A stretch of 64,000 bases of DNA from contig DATHAQ010000041.1 of the NCBI GenBank assembly GCA_035296565.1, positions 124,001 through 188,000 on the forward strand. The letters are read 5' to 3'. Shown here one piece after another: positions 7,734 through 15,686 of the stretch. The stretch is from JACCZR01 sp035296565 (lineage in GTDB: Bacteria > Actinomycetota > Thermoleophilia > Solirubrobacterales > Thermoleophilaceae). The notes beneath the pieces were generated by a model, which worked only from the letters and a program-made list of their open reading frames with translations, had not been told where the DNA came from and searched no databases. Every line of letters starts with the position of its first letter. The stretch's first letter is position 1. A program made the translations under genes and the position numbers.

Positions 7734-8517
7734 CCACGAAGTCCAGGACCAGCTGGTTGAACTCCTCGGCGCGCTCCAGGTTGGCGCCGTGGGGCGACCC
7801 CTCGATGACCGTCAGCCGGGCGGCGGGTATCAGCTGGGCCAGCTGCTTGGACTTCCAGATCGGTACGAGGATGTCGCGCTCGCCGCCGATCACCTGGGTC
7901 GGGACCTCGAGGCCGGGCAGCCGCCCGGCCGCGTCGTGGCGTCCCGACGCCGACAGCTGGCGCACGAAGGCCTCGGCCGGCTGCGGATGCGGGTCGGCGA
8001 GCATCATGCTGCGCAGGTAATCCACCGCGCCGTCGGCCTCGAAGAAGGCCTCGGAGACGTTGAGGAGCAGCAGCTCGTCGACGAACTCCTCCCAGCTCTG
8101 TTTGAGCCGCCGCGCGCCCCAGACCTCGGTGAGCTTGCGCGCCCAGGCGCTGCCGGAGGCAAAGGTGACCGCCAGCGTGAGCGACTTCACGCGTTCGGGA
8201 GCGGCCAGCGCCACCTCCTGGGCGATCGCCCCGCCCATGGAGTAGCCCAGCAGGTGGAAGCGCTCGAGCCCCACGTGGTCTGCCAGCGCCAGTGTGTCGT
8301 CGGCCATGTCCCGGATCTCGTAGTCGCCCTGCGCCATCGACGACCGCCCCGCGTCGCGGTTGTCGAAGATCACGGTCCGGTGGGCGGCCGCAAAGGGCTG
8401 TACCTGCAGCGCCCAGGCCAGCGTGTTCGCCGACAAGCCCATCACGCAGAGCAACGGGTCGCCCTCGCCGTGGTCCTCGTAGTAGAGCGTCTGACCGTTG
8501 CACTCAGCCGTGGGCAT
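7726..8517 (-). CDS. Alpha/beta-hydrolase fold protein
   Basis: 263 residues. The oxyanion/strand motif is in GEGDPLLCVMGLSANTLAW, the nucleophile elbow is GYSMGG near residue 95, the acid is likely in ERDILVPIW, and the catalytic His is in SPHGANLE near the end. No signal peptide is present, so it is probably a cytosolic esterase, lactonase or C-C hydrolase. The substrate cannot be read from sequence. It is divergent from the aldehyde dehydrogenase gene with only about 45 bases between, so the two may share a control region. Confidence 0.82.
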   Translation of the reverse strand: MPTAECNGQTLYYEDHGEGDPLLCVMGLSANTLAWALQVQPFAAAHRTVIFDNRDAGRSSMAQGDYEIRDMADDTLALADHVGLERFHLLGYSMGGAIAQEVALAAPERVKSLTLAVTFASGSAWARKLTEVWGARRLKQSWEEFVDELLLLNVSEAFFEADGAVDYLRSMMLADPHPQPAEAFVRQLSASGRHDAAGRLPGLEVPTQVIGGERDILVPIWKSKQLAQLIPAARLTVIEGSPHGANLERAEEFNQLVLDFVAS

Positions 8518-8563
8518 CCGCGGCAGGTTACGCTCTGAGGCCTTGACCTAGCGAGGAGGAACA

Positions 8564-10114
8564 GTGGCTCAGACAGCCGAGGGCACGGCAACGCATCCGA
8601 GCGGAGGATCCGGCAACGGCAACACGATCGAGGTCGTCAACCCCGCGACGGGGCAGACCATCGCCCACGTGCCCTCGATCGGCCCCGAGCAGGTGGCCGA
8701 GCTGGCCGCTCGCGCCCGGGCGGCTCAGCCCGGGTGGGAGGCGCTCGGCTTCGAGGGCCGCGCGAAGGTGCTCAAGCGGGCGCAGAAGTGGACGACCGAC
8801 AACGCCGACCGCATCGCCAGCACGATCATCTCCGAGACGGGCAAGACCTACGAGGATGCCCAGCTCGCGGAGATCTCCTACGCCGCCCAGGCGTTCGGCT
8901 TCTGGGCCAAGAACGCCGAGGACTACCTCGCCGACGAGAAGATCCGTTCGACCTCGCCGTTCGTGGCCGGCCGCAAGCTGTTCGTGCGCTACCGCCCGGT
9001 GGGCGTCGTCGGCGTCATCGGGCCCTGGAACTACCCGCTGACCAACTCCTTCGGCGACTGCATCCCCGCACTGGCCGCGGGCAACTCCGTGATCCTCAAG
9101 CCGGCCTCGCTCACGCCGCTGACCTCTCTGCTCATGCAGGAGGCGCTGCGGGAGTGCGGCCTGCCCGAGGACGTCTTCCAGACCGCGGTCGGCCCCGGCC
9201 CCGTGGGCTCCGAGCTGATCGACCACGTGGGCTTCGTGATGTTCACCGGCTCCACGGAGGTCGGCAAGAAGGTCATGGAACGCGCGGCCAAGACGCTGAC
9301 CCCGGTGGGGCTGGAGCTCGGCGGCAAGGACCCGATGGTCGTCCTGGCCGACGCCAACATCGAGCGCGCGGCCAACGCGGCCGTGCACTACTCGATGCAG
9401 AACGGCGGCCAGACCTGCATCTCGATCGAGCGTGCGTACGTGGAGGAGCCGGTCTACGAGCAGTTCGTCGCGCTGGTGGAGAAGAAGATGCGTGAGCTGC
9501 GGCAGGGGGTCCCGGGCGACCCCGGCGTGACCGACGTGGGAGCGGTGACCTCGCCCCCGCAGGTCGATCTGATCGACGGGCACGTGCGCGACGCCGTCGA
9601 CAAGGGCGCCAAGGTGCTCGTGGGCGGCAAGAAGGGCGAGGGCCCGGGCGACTTCTACGAGCCCACGATGCTCGTGAACGTCGACCACTCCATGGAGGCG
9701 ATGACCGAGGAGACCTTCGGCCCCACGCTTCCGGTGATGAAGGTCAAGGACGCCGAGGAGGGCATCCGCCTGGCCAACGATTCGCCGTACGGCCTCCAGG
9801 CTTCCGTCTGGACCGGCGACGCGGCCAAGGGTGAGCGACTGGCCCGTGAGATCGAAGCAGGCGTCGTGTGCGTCAACGATGCTCAGGTCAACTACATCGC
9901 CCTCGAGCTGCCCATGGGGGGCTGGAAGGACTCGGGCATGGGCACGCGCCACGGCAAGGACGGCATCCGCAAGTACACCCAGAAGCAGACCGTGCTGGTC
10001 ACGAAGTTCTCGCCCACCAACAAGGACATCCACATGCTCCCGTACAAGGCGCGGACGACGAAGCTGATCGGCGGCCTGATCAAGTTCCTGTACGGGCGGG
10101 GCAAGCGGGACTGA
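8564..10114 (+). CDS. NAD(P)-dependent aldehyde dehydrogenase
   Basis: 516 residues, full length for the family. Visible features are the Rossmann NAD site (GPWNYPLTNSF, FTGSTEVGKKVM), the general base Glu in LELGGKDPM, and the catalytic Cys in NGGQTCISIERAYV. It most resembles the succinate-semialdehyde/medium-chain aldehyde dehydrogenase group. The GTG start at 8564 has a strong AGGAGG at 8554-8559, the clearest ribosome site in this area. It oxidises an aldehyde to the acid; the hydrolase divergently encoded next to it may supply or use its substrate. A distal basic tail (KLIGGLIKFLYGRGKRD) may touch the membrane. Confidence 0.9.
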   Translation: MAQTAEGTATHPSGGSGNGNTIEVVNPATGQTIAHVPSIGPEQVAELAARARAAQPGWEALGFEGRAKVLKRAQKWTTDNADRIASTIISETGKTYEDAQLAEISYAAQAFGFWAKNAEDYLADEKIRSTSPFVAGRKLFVRYRPVGVVGVIGPWNYPLTNSFGDCIPALAAGNSVILKPASLTPLTSLLMQEALRECGLPEDVFQTAVGPGPVGSELIDHVGFVMFTGSTEVGKKVMERAAKTLTPVGLELGGKDPMVVLADANIERAANAAVHYSMQNGGQTCISIERAYVEEPVYEQFVALVEKKMRELRQGVPGDPGVTDVGAVTSPPQVDLIDGHVRDAVDKGAKVLVGGKKGEGPGDFYEPTMLVNVDHSMEAMTEETFGPTLPVMKVKDAEEGIRLANDSPYGLQASVWTGDAAKGERLAREIEAGVVCVNDAQVNYIALELPMGGWKDSGMGTRHGKDGIRKYTQKQTVLVTKFSPTNKDIHMLPYKARTTKLIGGLIKFLYGRGKRD

Positions 10115-10126
10115 AGCCGCGAAGCG

Positions 10127-10342
10127 CTAGGGGTAGAGGTCCCCGGTTTCGTCGGCGACGAAGATCGCGGTGACCGGGCAGTTGCCGGCCGCCTCCAGCA
10201 CGTCGTCGAGCGGGGCGCCGTTGGGGTCGATCACCACCGCCTTGTCCTCGTCGTCGAGCTGGAAGACGTCCGGGGCGGTGTCGACGCAGTCACCCGACCC
10301 GATGCACAGGGCCCGGTCGACCCTGATCTGGACGTCGCTCAA
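10127..10342 (-). CDS. Small [3Fe-4S]-type ferredoxin
   Basis: 71 residues. Three cluster cysteines are visible: C13 and C19 in ALCIGSGDCV (CX5C in place of CXXCXXC) and C55 in NCPVTAI, the pattern of 3Fe-4S ferredoxins that feed cytochrome P450s. Asp/Glu-rich surface (LDDEDKAVV) fits electron transfer. The TTG start at 10342 overlaps the stop of the upstream gene (TTGA), so it is translationally coupled to the small duplicated-motif membrane protein. No P450 or reductase is nearby, so its partner is unknown. Confidence 0.85.
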   Translation of the reverse strand: MSDVQIRVDRALCIGSGDCVDTAPDVFQLDDEDKAVVIDPNGAPLDDVLEAAGNCPVTAIFVADETGDLYP

Positions 10343-10644
10343 CGGCGGCGGAGCAAGATGAGCGCCAGCACCAAGCCGATCGCCACCGGGACGAGGAAGC
10401 GCGCCGGGCCGGAGCCCTGGGCCGCGCCGTCCCAGTCGGTGTCCGCGCCGGGGACGGGCATGCCGAACTCCTCGGCGGCCAAGACGTCGTGCGGGTGGGT
10501 GGTGCCCAGGGGGTCGGCCGGAAAGCGGTTGTCGCGGGTCGGCATCGCGAACTCCTCGGCGGCCAGCACGTCGTGCGGCTGCTCGATGCCCGAGGGGTCG
10601 CCGGCGGGGACGTCGTGTGAATGTGAGTTGGCGTCGTCGGCCAT
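10339..10644 (-). CDS. Small tail-anchored protein with duplicated PHDVLAAEEF motif
   Basis: 101 residues of no known family that I recognise. The motif PHDVLAAEEF followed by xMP occurs twice (residues about 23-34 and 51-62), spaced 28 apart, and a weaker SHDVPAGDPSG precedes them. A single C-terminal hydrophobic helix (FLVPVAIGLVLALILLRRR) with positive end predicts a tail-anchored membrane protein with the repeats in the cytosol. It is coupled to the ferredoxin gene downstream by a TTGA overlap and divergent from a lipoprotein gene. It might dock the ferredoxin or another redox protein at the membrane; that is inference from position. Confidence 0.7.
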   Translation of the reverse strand: MADDANSHSHDVPAGDPSGIEQPHDVLAAEEFAMPTRDNRFPADPLGTTHPHDVLAAEEFGMPVPGADTDWDGAAQGSGPARFLVPVAIGLVLALILLRRR

Positions 10645-10680
10645 GGGAACCATCGTGGCAGACGCGCAAAAGGCGCTACC

Positions 10681-11433
10681 TTGCGAATGGTGAGGAGGAC
10701 TCTGCTCGCCGCCCTGGTGGCCGGGCTGCTCGCGCTGGCCCTCTCCGCGTGCGGGCGCGAGCCCCAGCCCGAGCGCCAAGCCGAGCGCGCCACCACCCAC
10801 GCGAAGCCGCCGCCCGAGGAGCCCGGCGACTTCGACCTCACCCCGCGGCCAAAGGCCGTGGACGTGACCGGCGCCGGCTCCGAGCCGTCGGGCGGCGGGG
10901 ACGAGGGCGAGGGGATCAGCCCGGGCGCCCAGTCTGACGAGGAGGTGCGCCAGGAGGTCAAGCAGGCCGACAAGGAGCTGGCCCAGTTCTCCGATCACCT
11001 GGACGGCGCCTCGCTGGCCACCGGCGCTCGCGCCCGCGTCCTGCCTGACGGCACTGCAGTCGCTCCCCGCAACGCCCCGGACGTGGTCAAGCGCGTGATC
11101 CTGGCCGGCAACCAGATCGCCAAGTTCCCCTACAAGTGGGGCGGCGGGCACGGCGCTTGGCGCGACAGCGGGTACGACTGCTCGGGCTCGGTGTCGTTCG
11201 CGCTGGCCGGAGCCGGCCTGCTCAGGGCCCCGATGGCCTCCGGGGCCTTCATGCGCTGGGGCGCGGCCGGGGCGGGCCGCTGGATCACCATCTTCGCCAA
11301 CCCCGGCCATATCTACATGGTGGTGGCTGGCCTGCGCTTCGACACGAGCGGCCGCGGGCGCGCGGGCACCCGCTGGCAGCCGGTCGGGCGCGGCGGAGCG
11401 GGCTTCGCCGTGCGTCACCCGCCGCGCTTCTAG
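10681..11433 (+). CDS. NlpC/P60-like secreted lipoprotein
   Basis: 250 residues. A lipobox (LALALSACGR) ends the signal sequence. A long charged linker precedes a papain-like NlpC/P60 fold with the catalytic Cys in GYDCSGSVSFAL and a catalytic His in NPGHIYMVV. Family members cut peptidoglycan stem peptides. The N-terminus is either the TTG at 10681 or the ATG at 10687; both give the same signal peptide. The neighbouring gene 4 bases downstream is another secreted wall peptidase with a lipobox, so the two probably act together in wall turnover. The His context is GHIYMVV rather than the more usual GHVGIY. Confidence 0.78.
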   Translation: MRMVRRTLLAALVAGLLALALSACGREPQPERQAERATTHAKPPPEEPGDFDLTPRPKAVDVTGAGSEPSGGGDEGEGISPGAQSDEEVRQEVKQADKELAQFSDHLDGASLATGARARVLPDGTAVAPRNAPDVVKRVILAGNQIAKFPYKWGGGHGAWRDSGYDCSGSVSFALAGAGLLRAPMASGAFMRWGAAGAGRWITIFANPGHIYMVVAGLRFDTSGRGRAGTRWQPVGRGGAGFAVRHPPRF

Positions 11434-11437
11434 GCCA

Positions 11438-12145
11438 GTGCGCCGGGCGCTGCTGATGTTGCTGGTCCCGCTGGCCGTGGCCGGCTGCGGCAAGGAGCAG
11501 AAGCAGGCCGCGGAGAAGCCGGCCGCGGAGAAGCCCGCCGCGCAGCAAGGCGACCCGCTCGACGAGGCTTACAGGCCCAAGGAGAAGACCGGCCCGCGCG
11601 CCGTGCGCGCCCTGCCGCCGGGCACCACCGGCAAGCAGCAGGGAGGCTCGGAGGAGCGCATCCGCAAGGAGGACAAGGCACTGCGGCGCGACCTCGAGGA
11701 CCTGCGCGCGCTGGAGGCGGCCGACCGCCGCGTGCAGAAGCTGCTCGGCGCGCGCGGGGCGGGACCGATCCTGCGCGGCTCGGGCGACCTCATCTTCCCG
11801 GTCAACGGAAGCATCGTCTCGCCCTTCGGGCAGCGCTGGGGCCGGCTACACGCGGGCATCGACCTGGCCAGCCCGGCGGGCACACCGATCCGGGCCGCGC
11901 AGACGGGCCAGGTGGTGATCGCCGGGCCCGTGGGCGGCTACGGCAACTACGTCTGCATCCAGCACACGCGCTCCTTCAGCACCTGCTACGCGCACCTGTC
12001 GCGCTTCTTGACCCGCAAGGGCGCGGCAGTGCGCCAGGGGCACGTGATCGGCCTCGTGGGCTGCACCGGCCACTGCTTCGGCGATCACCTGCACTTCGAG
12101 ACCCGCGTGGGCGGTCGGCCGGTGGACCCGCAGGGCTACCTCTAG
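11438..12145 (+). CDS. M23-family peptidase lipoprotein
   Basis: 235 residues. Lipobox VPLAVAGCGK, then a Lys/Ala/Glu-rich linker with AEKPA repeats and a likely coiled coil (EERIRKEDKALRRDLEDLRA). The C-terminal LytM domain has HAGIDLASPAGTPI (HxxxD), a CYAHLSRF segment and GDHLHFET (HxH), so all zinc ligands are present. The GTG at 11438 follows the NlpC/P60 stop by 4 bases. It is a paralogue of the riboswitch-controlled M23 protein at 4.0 kb; both share a CTG(S/H)CFGDHLH block. Expected to act outside the membrane on peptidoglycan cross-bridges. Confidence 0.87.
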   Translation: MRRALLMLLVPLAVAGCGKEQKQAAEKPAAEKPAAQQGDPLDEAYRPKEKTGPRAVRALPPGTTGKQQGGSEERIRKEDKALRRDLEDLRALEAADRRVQKLLGARGAGPILRGSGDLIFPVNGSIVSPFGQRWGRLHAGIDLASPAGTPIRAAQTGQVVIAGPVGGYGNYVCIQHTRSFSTCYAHLSRFLTRKGAAVRQGHVIGLVGCTGHCFGDHLHFETRVGGRPVDPQGYL

Positions 12146-13068
12146 AGCTCGGCCGGCACCAGCTCCAGCTCCTGCTCTCGGCCCTGGCGCAGCACGCGCA
12201 CGCTCACCGAGGTGCCGATCAGCTCGGCCACCATCAGGCGCTGCAGCTCCCCGACCCCCGGCGTGGGCGTGCCGGCGACCTCCACGACGAGGTCCTCGGG
12301 CCGCAGGCCGGCGCGGTCGGCCGGACTGCCCTCGACCACCTCCACCACCTCGATGCAGCTCTCGGCCGCATAGCGGCCGCGGGCGCGGGGAGGCAGCGGC
12401 CGCGGGCCGCCGGCCAGGCCGATGTACGCGCGGCGCACGCGGCCGTCGGACATGAGCGCTCCGATCACGCTGCGAGTGGCCTCGTTGACGGGCACGGCCA
12501 GGCCCAGACCGACCCCCGCCACCGCCGTATTGATGCCCACGACCCGGCTGGAGCTGTCCACCAGCGCGCCACCGGAGTTGCCGGGGTTCAGCGCGGCGTC
12601 GGTCTGTATGACGCTGTCGATGACGCGCGCGTGGCGGCGGGTGCGGGCGGGCAGCGAGCGGCCCAGCGCGGAGACCACGCCTGCGGTCACCGAGCCCTCG
12701 AAGCCGTTGGGGTTGCCCACCGCCACCACCAGCTGGCCCACCTTCAGCTCGGAGGCCTCGCCCAGCTCGGCCTGGCTGAGCGGCTCGCCGTCCTGGGTGC
12801 GCAGCACCGCGAGGTCGGAGAGGGGGTCGCGGCCGACCACCTCGAAGCGGCGGTCGGCGCCGTCGGGGAAAGTGGCGCGGCCCCGGTCCGCCCGGCCGAC
12901 CACGTGGGCCGAGGTCAGCAGGAACCCATCGGGCGTCAGCGCGACGGCGCTGCCCGCGCCGCGGCGCATGACGCGCAGGCTGGCGACCGAGGGGGTGACC
13001 CGCTCGGCCACCGAGACGACCGCGCGCGAGTAGGCGTCCAGGGCCGCGGCCTCGTCGACGGCAGTCAC
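12142..13068 (-). CDS. Trypsin-like serine protease with PDZ domain (DegP/HtrA-like), distal copy
   Basis: 308 residues. The catalytic triad is intact: His in TSAHVVG, Asp in SDLAVLR, Ser in NPGNSGGALVD. A C-terminal PDZ domain follows (GSPADRAGLRPEDLVVEVAG). There is no obvious signal peptide or transmembrane helix, unusual for HtrA proteins, which suggests a cytosolic protein or one exported by another route. The GTG start at 13068 overlaps the stop of the first protease gene (GTGA), so the pair is a tandem duplication expressed together. Confidence 0.85.
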   Translation of the reverse strand: MTAVDEAAALDAYSRAVVSVAERVTPSVASLRVMRRGAGSAVALTPDGFLLTSAHVVGRADRGRATFPDGADRRFEVVGRDPLSDLAVLRTQDGEPLSQAELGEASELKVGQLVVAVGNPNGFEGSVTAGVVSALGRSLPARTRRHARVIDSVIQTDAALNPGNSGGALVDSSSRVVGINTAVAGVGLGLAVPVNEATRSVIGALMSDGRVRRAYIGLAGGPRPLPPRARGRYAAESCIEVVEVVEGSPADRAGLRPEDLVVEVAGTPTPGVGELQRLMVAELIGTSVSVRVLRQGREQELELVPAEL

Positions 13069-13961
13069 GGCCCGAAGCTGACCTGGACCTCGCGGTCCTC
13101 TGTCCCGCGTACGACGGTCAGGGTCAGCGAGCCGTCCCCGGAGAGGGAGTCGAGCGCCGCGTAGAGCCCGTCGATGCCGTCCAGCTCGCGGCCGGCGGCA
13201 GCCGCGAGCAGGTCGCCCTTCTGGATGCCGGCCCGCTCGGCGGGCGAGCCGCCCTCCACGCCTCGCACCAGCAGCCCCGCATGCTCGGGAAGCCCGACCG
13301 CCCGGCGCATGCGCCGCGCCACCCGGGGCGGGGCGACGGCCACTCCGAGCCGCGGCGGCCCGGCGCTGTCTCCCCCGGCGAGGCCGAGCAGGCGGTCGCG
13401 GACCTTCGCCGTCGCCGGCAGGGCGAGGATCAGCCCGCCCTCCAGCCGGATGCTGTTGATGCCCAGGAGGCGGCCATCGGCGTCGACCAGCGGCCCTCCC
13501 GAGGAGCCGCGAGGCAGGGGCGCGCTGTGCTCGATGGCGCCCTCCACGCGACGGCCGCGGGGTCCGCGGAAGCGCCGGCCGGCCACGGTCACGAAGCCGA
13601 GCGCCGCCCGCAGCCCGCGCCCGCCGGGGTCGGCCAGGGCGACAACGGGCGTCCCCAGCGCGGGGACGGCGTCGTCCTCGGGCCACTCGACGGCGGGCGC
13701 CTCGCCGGTGTCGAGGTCGAGCACGGCCAGGTCCAGGTCGAGGTCGGTGGCGCTGACGCGGGCGCCGGTGCGCTCGCCGTCGGCGCGGACGACCGTGACC
13801 TCCTCGCCGCGCAGGTTGTGCGCGTTGGTGAGCACGCGGCCGGGGGCGATGACCACCCCTGAGCCGCGCCCCCAGCCCCGCCCCAACCCCACGACGGACG
13901 GGCCGACACGCTCGGCGACCTCGGCGACCGCGGTCTGGAGCTCGCTGAGCACTGAGCTCAT
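13065..13961 (-). CDS. Trypsin-like serine protease with PDZ domain, proximal copy
   Basis: 298 residues and a diverged paralogue of the next gene. The triad reads His in LTNAHNLRG, Asp in LDLDLAVLDLD, and Ser in PRGSSGGPLVD. The PDZ domain is near residues 215-290 (GGSPAERAGIQKGDLLAAA). No signal sequence is visible. It shares a short intergenic region with the divergently transcribed HxlR regulator, which contains a palindrome, so HxlR control is likely. Partner proteases may form mixed oligomers, as in other DegP-type complexes; that is inference. Confidence 0.85.
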   Translation of the reverse strand: MSSVLSELQTAVAEVAERVGPSVVGLGRGWGRGSGVVIAPGRVLTNAHNLRGEEVTVVRADGERTGARVSATDLDLDLAVLDLDTGEAPAVEWPEDDAVPALGTPVVALADPGGRGLRAALGFVTVAGRRFRGPRGRRVEGAIEHSAPLPRGSSGGPLVDADGRLLGINSIRLEGGLILALPATAKVRDRLLGLAGGDSAGPPRLGVAVAPPRVARRMRRAVGLPEHAGLLVRGVEGGSPAERAGIQKGDLLAAAAGRELDGIDGLYAALDSLSGDGSLTLTVVRGTEDREVQVSFGP

Positions 13962-13979
13962 GAAGAGTCCTTTCTAGTG

Positions 13980-14010
13980 ACTTGCGACTTGCAAGTGAGC
14001 ACCATAGCAA
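13980..14010. promoter_or_regulatory. Palindromic operator candidate between HxlR gene and protease pair
   Basis: The perfect palindrome ACTTGCAAGT lies at 13987-13996, preceded by a direct repeat of the left half (GACTTGC twice), and a related AGCAAGCGA follows. It lies in the 72-base divergent gap, where HxlR-type regulators usually bind their own promoter. Confidence 0.55.
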
Positions 14011-14033
14011 GCGAACACGGCTAATCTGAGGGG

Positions 14034-14447
14034 GTGCCCGACTCGCCGCTCGCCGCCGCGCTGGACGCCGTCGGAGACCGCTGGACGCTGCTCTTGGTCG
14101 AGGCGCTGCTGGACGGCTCGCGCCGCTTCGGCGACCTCGAGGAGGCGCTCGCGGGCATCGCGCCCAACGTGCTCACCCAGCGCCTGCGGCGCCTGGAGGC
14201 GGAGGGCCTGGTGGTGGCCGAGCCCTACTCCCAGCGCCCGCCGCGCTTCGTCTACGAGCTCAGCGCCAGTGGCCGCGAGCTGGCCGGCGCCCTGCGTCTG
14301 CTTGCCGACTGGGGCGCTCGCCAGGGCGAGGGGGTCGACGCCCCGCGGCACGAGGCCTGCGGCAGCGTTCTCGAGGCGCGCTGGTGGTGTCCCACCTGTG
14401 AGCGCCCCGCCGAGGGCGAGGAGGCCGAGGGCCTGCACTTCGCCTAG
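14034..14447 (+). CDS. HxlR-family transcriptional regulator
   Basis: 137 residues. The winged helix shows the family hallmarks DAVGDRWTLLLVEALLDG, RRFGDLEEAL, PNVLTQRLRRLEAEGLV and a typical QRPPRFVYELSASGREL wing. The C-terminal extension holds CGSVLEARWWCPTCERP, giving three cysteines (CX11CXXC) that may bind zinc or sense redox. The GTG start is at 14034. It is divergent from the protease pair and probably represses it through the ACTTGCAAGT palindrome. Classic HxlR proteins respond to electrophiles or oxidation. Confidence 0.86.
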   Translation: MPDSPLAAALDAVGDRWTLLLVEALLDGSRRFGDLEEALAGIAPNVLTQRLRRLEAEGLVVAEPYSQRPPRFVYELSASGRELAGALRLLADWGARQGEGVDAPRHEACGSVLEARWWCPTCERPAEGEEAEGLHFA

Positions 14448-14489
14448 CTAGGGACGGCTTGTGCTGGCCCCCCGCTACGGTTCCGGAGC

Positions 14490-14981
14490 GTGCGCGAGTC
14501 CGAAGAGGTCTATCGCCGGCGTCGTCTGGTCGCGGCGGGCGGTGCGGGGCTGTTCCTCCTGCTGCTGATCGTGGCGATCGCGTCCGCCGGCGGTGGGGGC
14601 GAGGACGACAGGGCCAGCACCACACCTCCGCCGGCGTTGAAGGAGGAGCCGGCGACGGCCGACCGCTCGGAGCGCGACCGCACCGAGACCGACACTGCGC
14701 CCAGCCAGAGCGCCTCTGGAGGCAGCGCGGGCGGCGGCACCGCCGGCGGCACCGCGAGCGGCGGCGGAGCGGGCGGCGGAACGGCCGCCGCCGGCGGCGG
14801 TACCGCGGGCGCGGGCACGGGGAGCGACGGCGGCACGGGCGGCGGGACCGTGAGCGGCGGCGGCACCGGCACCCCCGGCAGCGGAGGCGGGACCCCGGGC
14901 GGCAGTCCCCAGGGTGGCGCGAACCCCTCGCCGCGCAGCTCGCCGGGCGGCACGAGCGAGGGCGGGGCCTCGCCGCCCTAG
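14490..14981 (+). CDS. Membrane-anchored Gly/Thr/Ser-rich low-complexity protein
   Basis: 163 residues. A short basic N-terminus (ESEEVYRRRRLVAAGG) is followed by one hydrophobic helix (AGLFLLLLIVAIASAGG). The rest is Gly/Ser/Thr/Pro low complexity with GGGT-type repeats and an acidic patch (SERDRTETD). It looks like a single-pass protein with a long extracytoplasmic flexible tail. GTG start at 14490. No homologue comes to mind, so only topology is proposed. Its last codons fall inside the first unit of a 62-bp tandem repeat. Confidence 0.6.
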   Translation: MRESEEVYRRRRLVAAGGAGLFLLLLIVAIASAGGGGEDDRASTTPPPALKEEPATADRSERDRTETDTAPSQSASGGSAGGGTAGGTASGGGAGGGTAAAGGGTAGAGTGSDGGTGGGTVSGGGTGTPGSGGGTPGGSPQGGANPSPRSSPGGTSEGGASPP

Positions 14982-15118
14982 CCACCTCGAAGCGCGACCG
15001 GCCGGCGGTGGGCGCAGCGTGTCGGCGGGCCTCGCCGCCTAGCCACGTCGAACCGCGGACCGGCCGGCGGCGGGCTCAGCGTGCCGGCGGGGCTCCGCCG
15101 CCCTGGCCAGGTCGGCGC
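14967..15118 (+). repeat. 62-bp tandem repeat, about two and a half units
   Basis: Units begin at 14967 and 15029 and share GCCTCGCCGCC(C)TAGCCAC, then TCGAA, CGACCGGCCGGCGG, then CAGCGTG and CGGCGG. A third, shortened and diverged unit begins at 15091. The first unit overlaps the end of the upstream low-complexity gene. The GC-rich unit with internal CCGGCCGG palindromes is likely prone to strand slippage. A family A element follows immediately. Confidence 0.85.
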
Positions 15119-15190
15119 AGCGTGCCCCCTCCCGAAACTCCTCAGCCTCCTGATGGCTTTTTCAGAGCGGACGTGTGCGTCGCGCCTCGC
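15119..15190 (+). repeat. Dispersed repeat family A, copy at 15.1 kb
   Basis: Contains GAAACTC, the stem CTCAG-CCTC-CTGATG, a run of five Ts, and the tail GTGTGCGTCGCGCC, in the same order as the other copies. It lies in the convergent gap between the low-complexity protein gene and arfB, as expected of a terminator. Confidence 0.6.
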
Positions 15191-15255
15191 TCGAATCGGC
15201 ACCCCGAGCGCGCGACCTGCGCTGGAGCGCTGATCGTCGCCACTCGTCGTCGGCG

Positions 15256-15669
15256 CTAGTCGTCGGCGCTTGGCCGGCGCCGCAGCCGTTTGCGCTCGCT
15301 CTGACGCCGCTTGGCCTGCGCGCGCTTGCGGCGCGACGTCGCCGTCGGACGCGTCGCTCGCCGAGCGCGGGGAACCGCGAGCGCGCCGGCCAGCCGGGAA
15401 CGCAGCCGCTCGAGTGCCAGCTCGCGGTTGCGGGCCTGGCTGCGGCTGTCCTGCGCGGTGGCGCGGGCCACCGGCCCGAGCCGGGCGGTCAGCCGCCGCT
15501 TCTGATCGTCGCCGAAGGCACTCGACGAGGCGATGTCCAGCGAGGCCTCGACCCGGCTGGCGGTCACATTCGCGTGCTGGCCGCCGGGGCCCGACGAGCG
15601 GCTCGTGCGCAGCTGGATTTCCCCCAGCGGCACCCTTACCGCCGGTGTGACCTCCATCGGATCCTCCAT
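15256..15669 (-). CDS. arfB: Alternative ribosome-rescue factor ArfB (YaeJ-like peptidyl-tRNA hydrolase)
   Basis: 137 residues. The catalytic GGQ (residues 29-31) sits in RSSGPGGQHANVTASRVE, the release-factor signature, followed by a basic C-terminal tail (RRKRAQAKRRQSERKRLRRR) that enters the empty mRNA channel in the known family. That tail marks it as ArfB rather than a classical release factor, which would be far longer. The reaction is peptidyl-tRNA hydrolysis on ribosomes stalled on broken mRNA. ATG at 15669; the PfkB gene begins divergently close by. Confidence 0.93.
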   Translation of the reverse strand: MEDPMEVTPAVRVPLGEIQLRTSRSSGPGGQHANVTASRVEASLDIASSSAFGDDQKRRLTARLGPVARATAQDSRSQARNRELALERLRSRLAGALAVPRARRATRPTATSRRKRAQAKRRQSERKRLRRRPSADD

Positions 15670-15686
15670 CGCGCCAAGCTACAGCC

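Noticed and set aside
14260..14985. Minus-strand frame opposite the Gly-rich protein
   Set aside because: Arg-rich product with no motif, mirrored from the GC-rich repeats; the plus frame has a hydrophobic helix in the right place.
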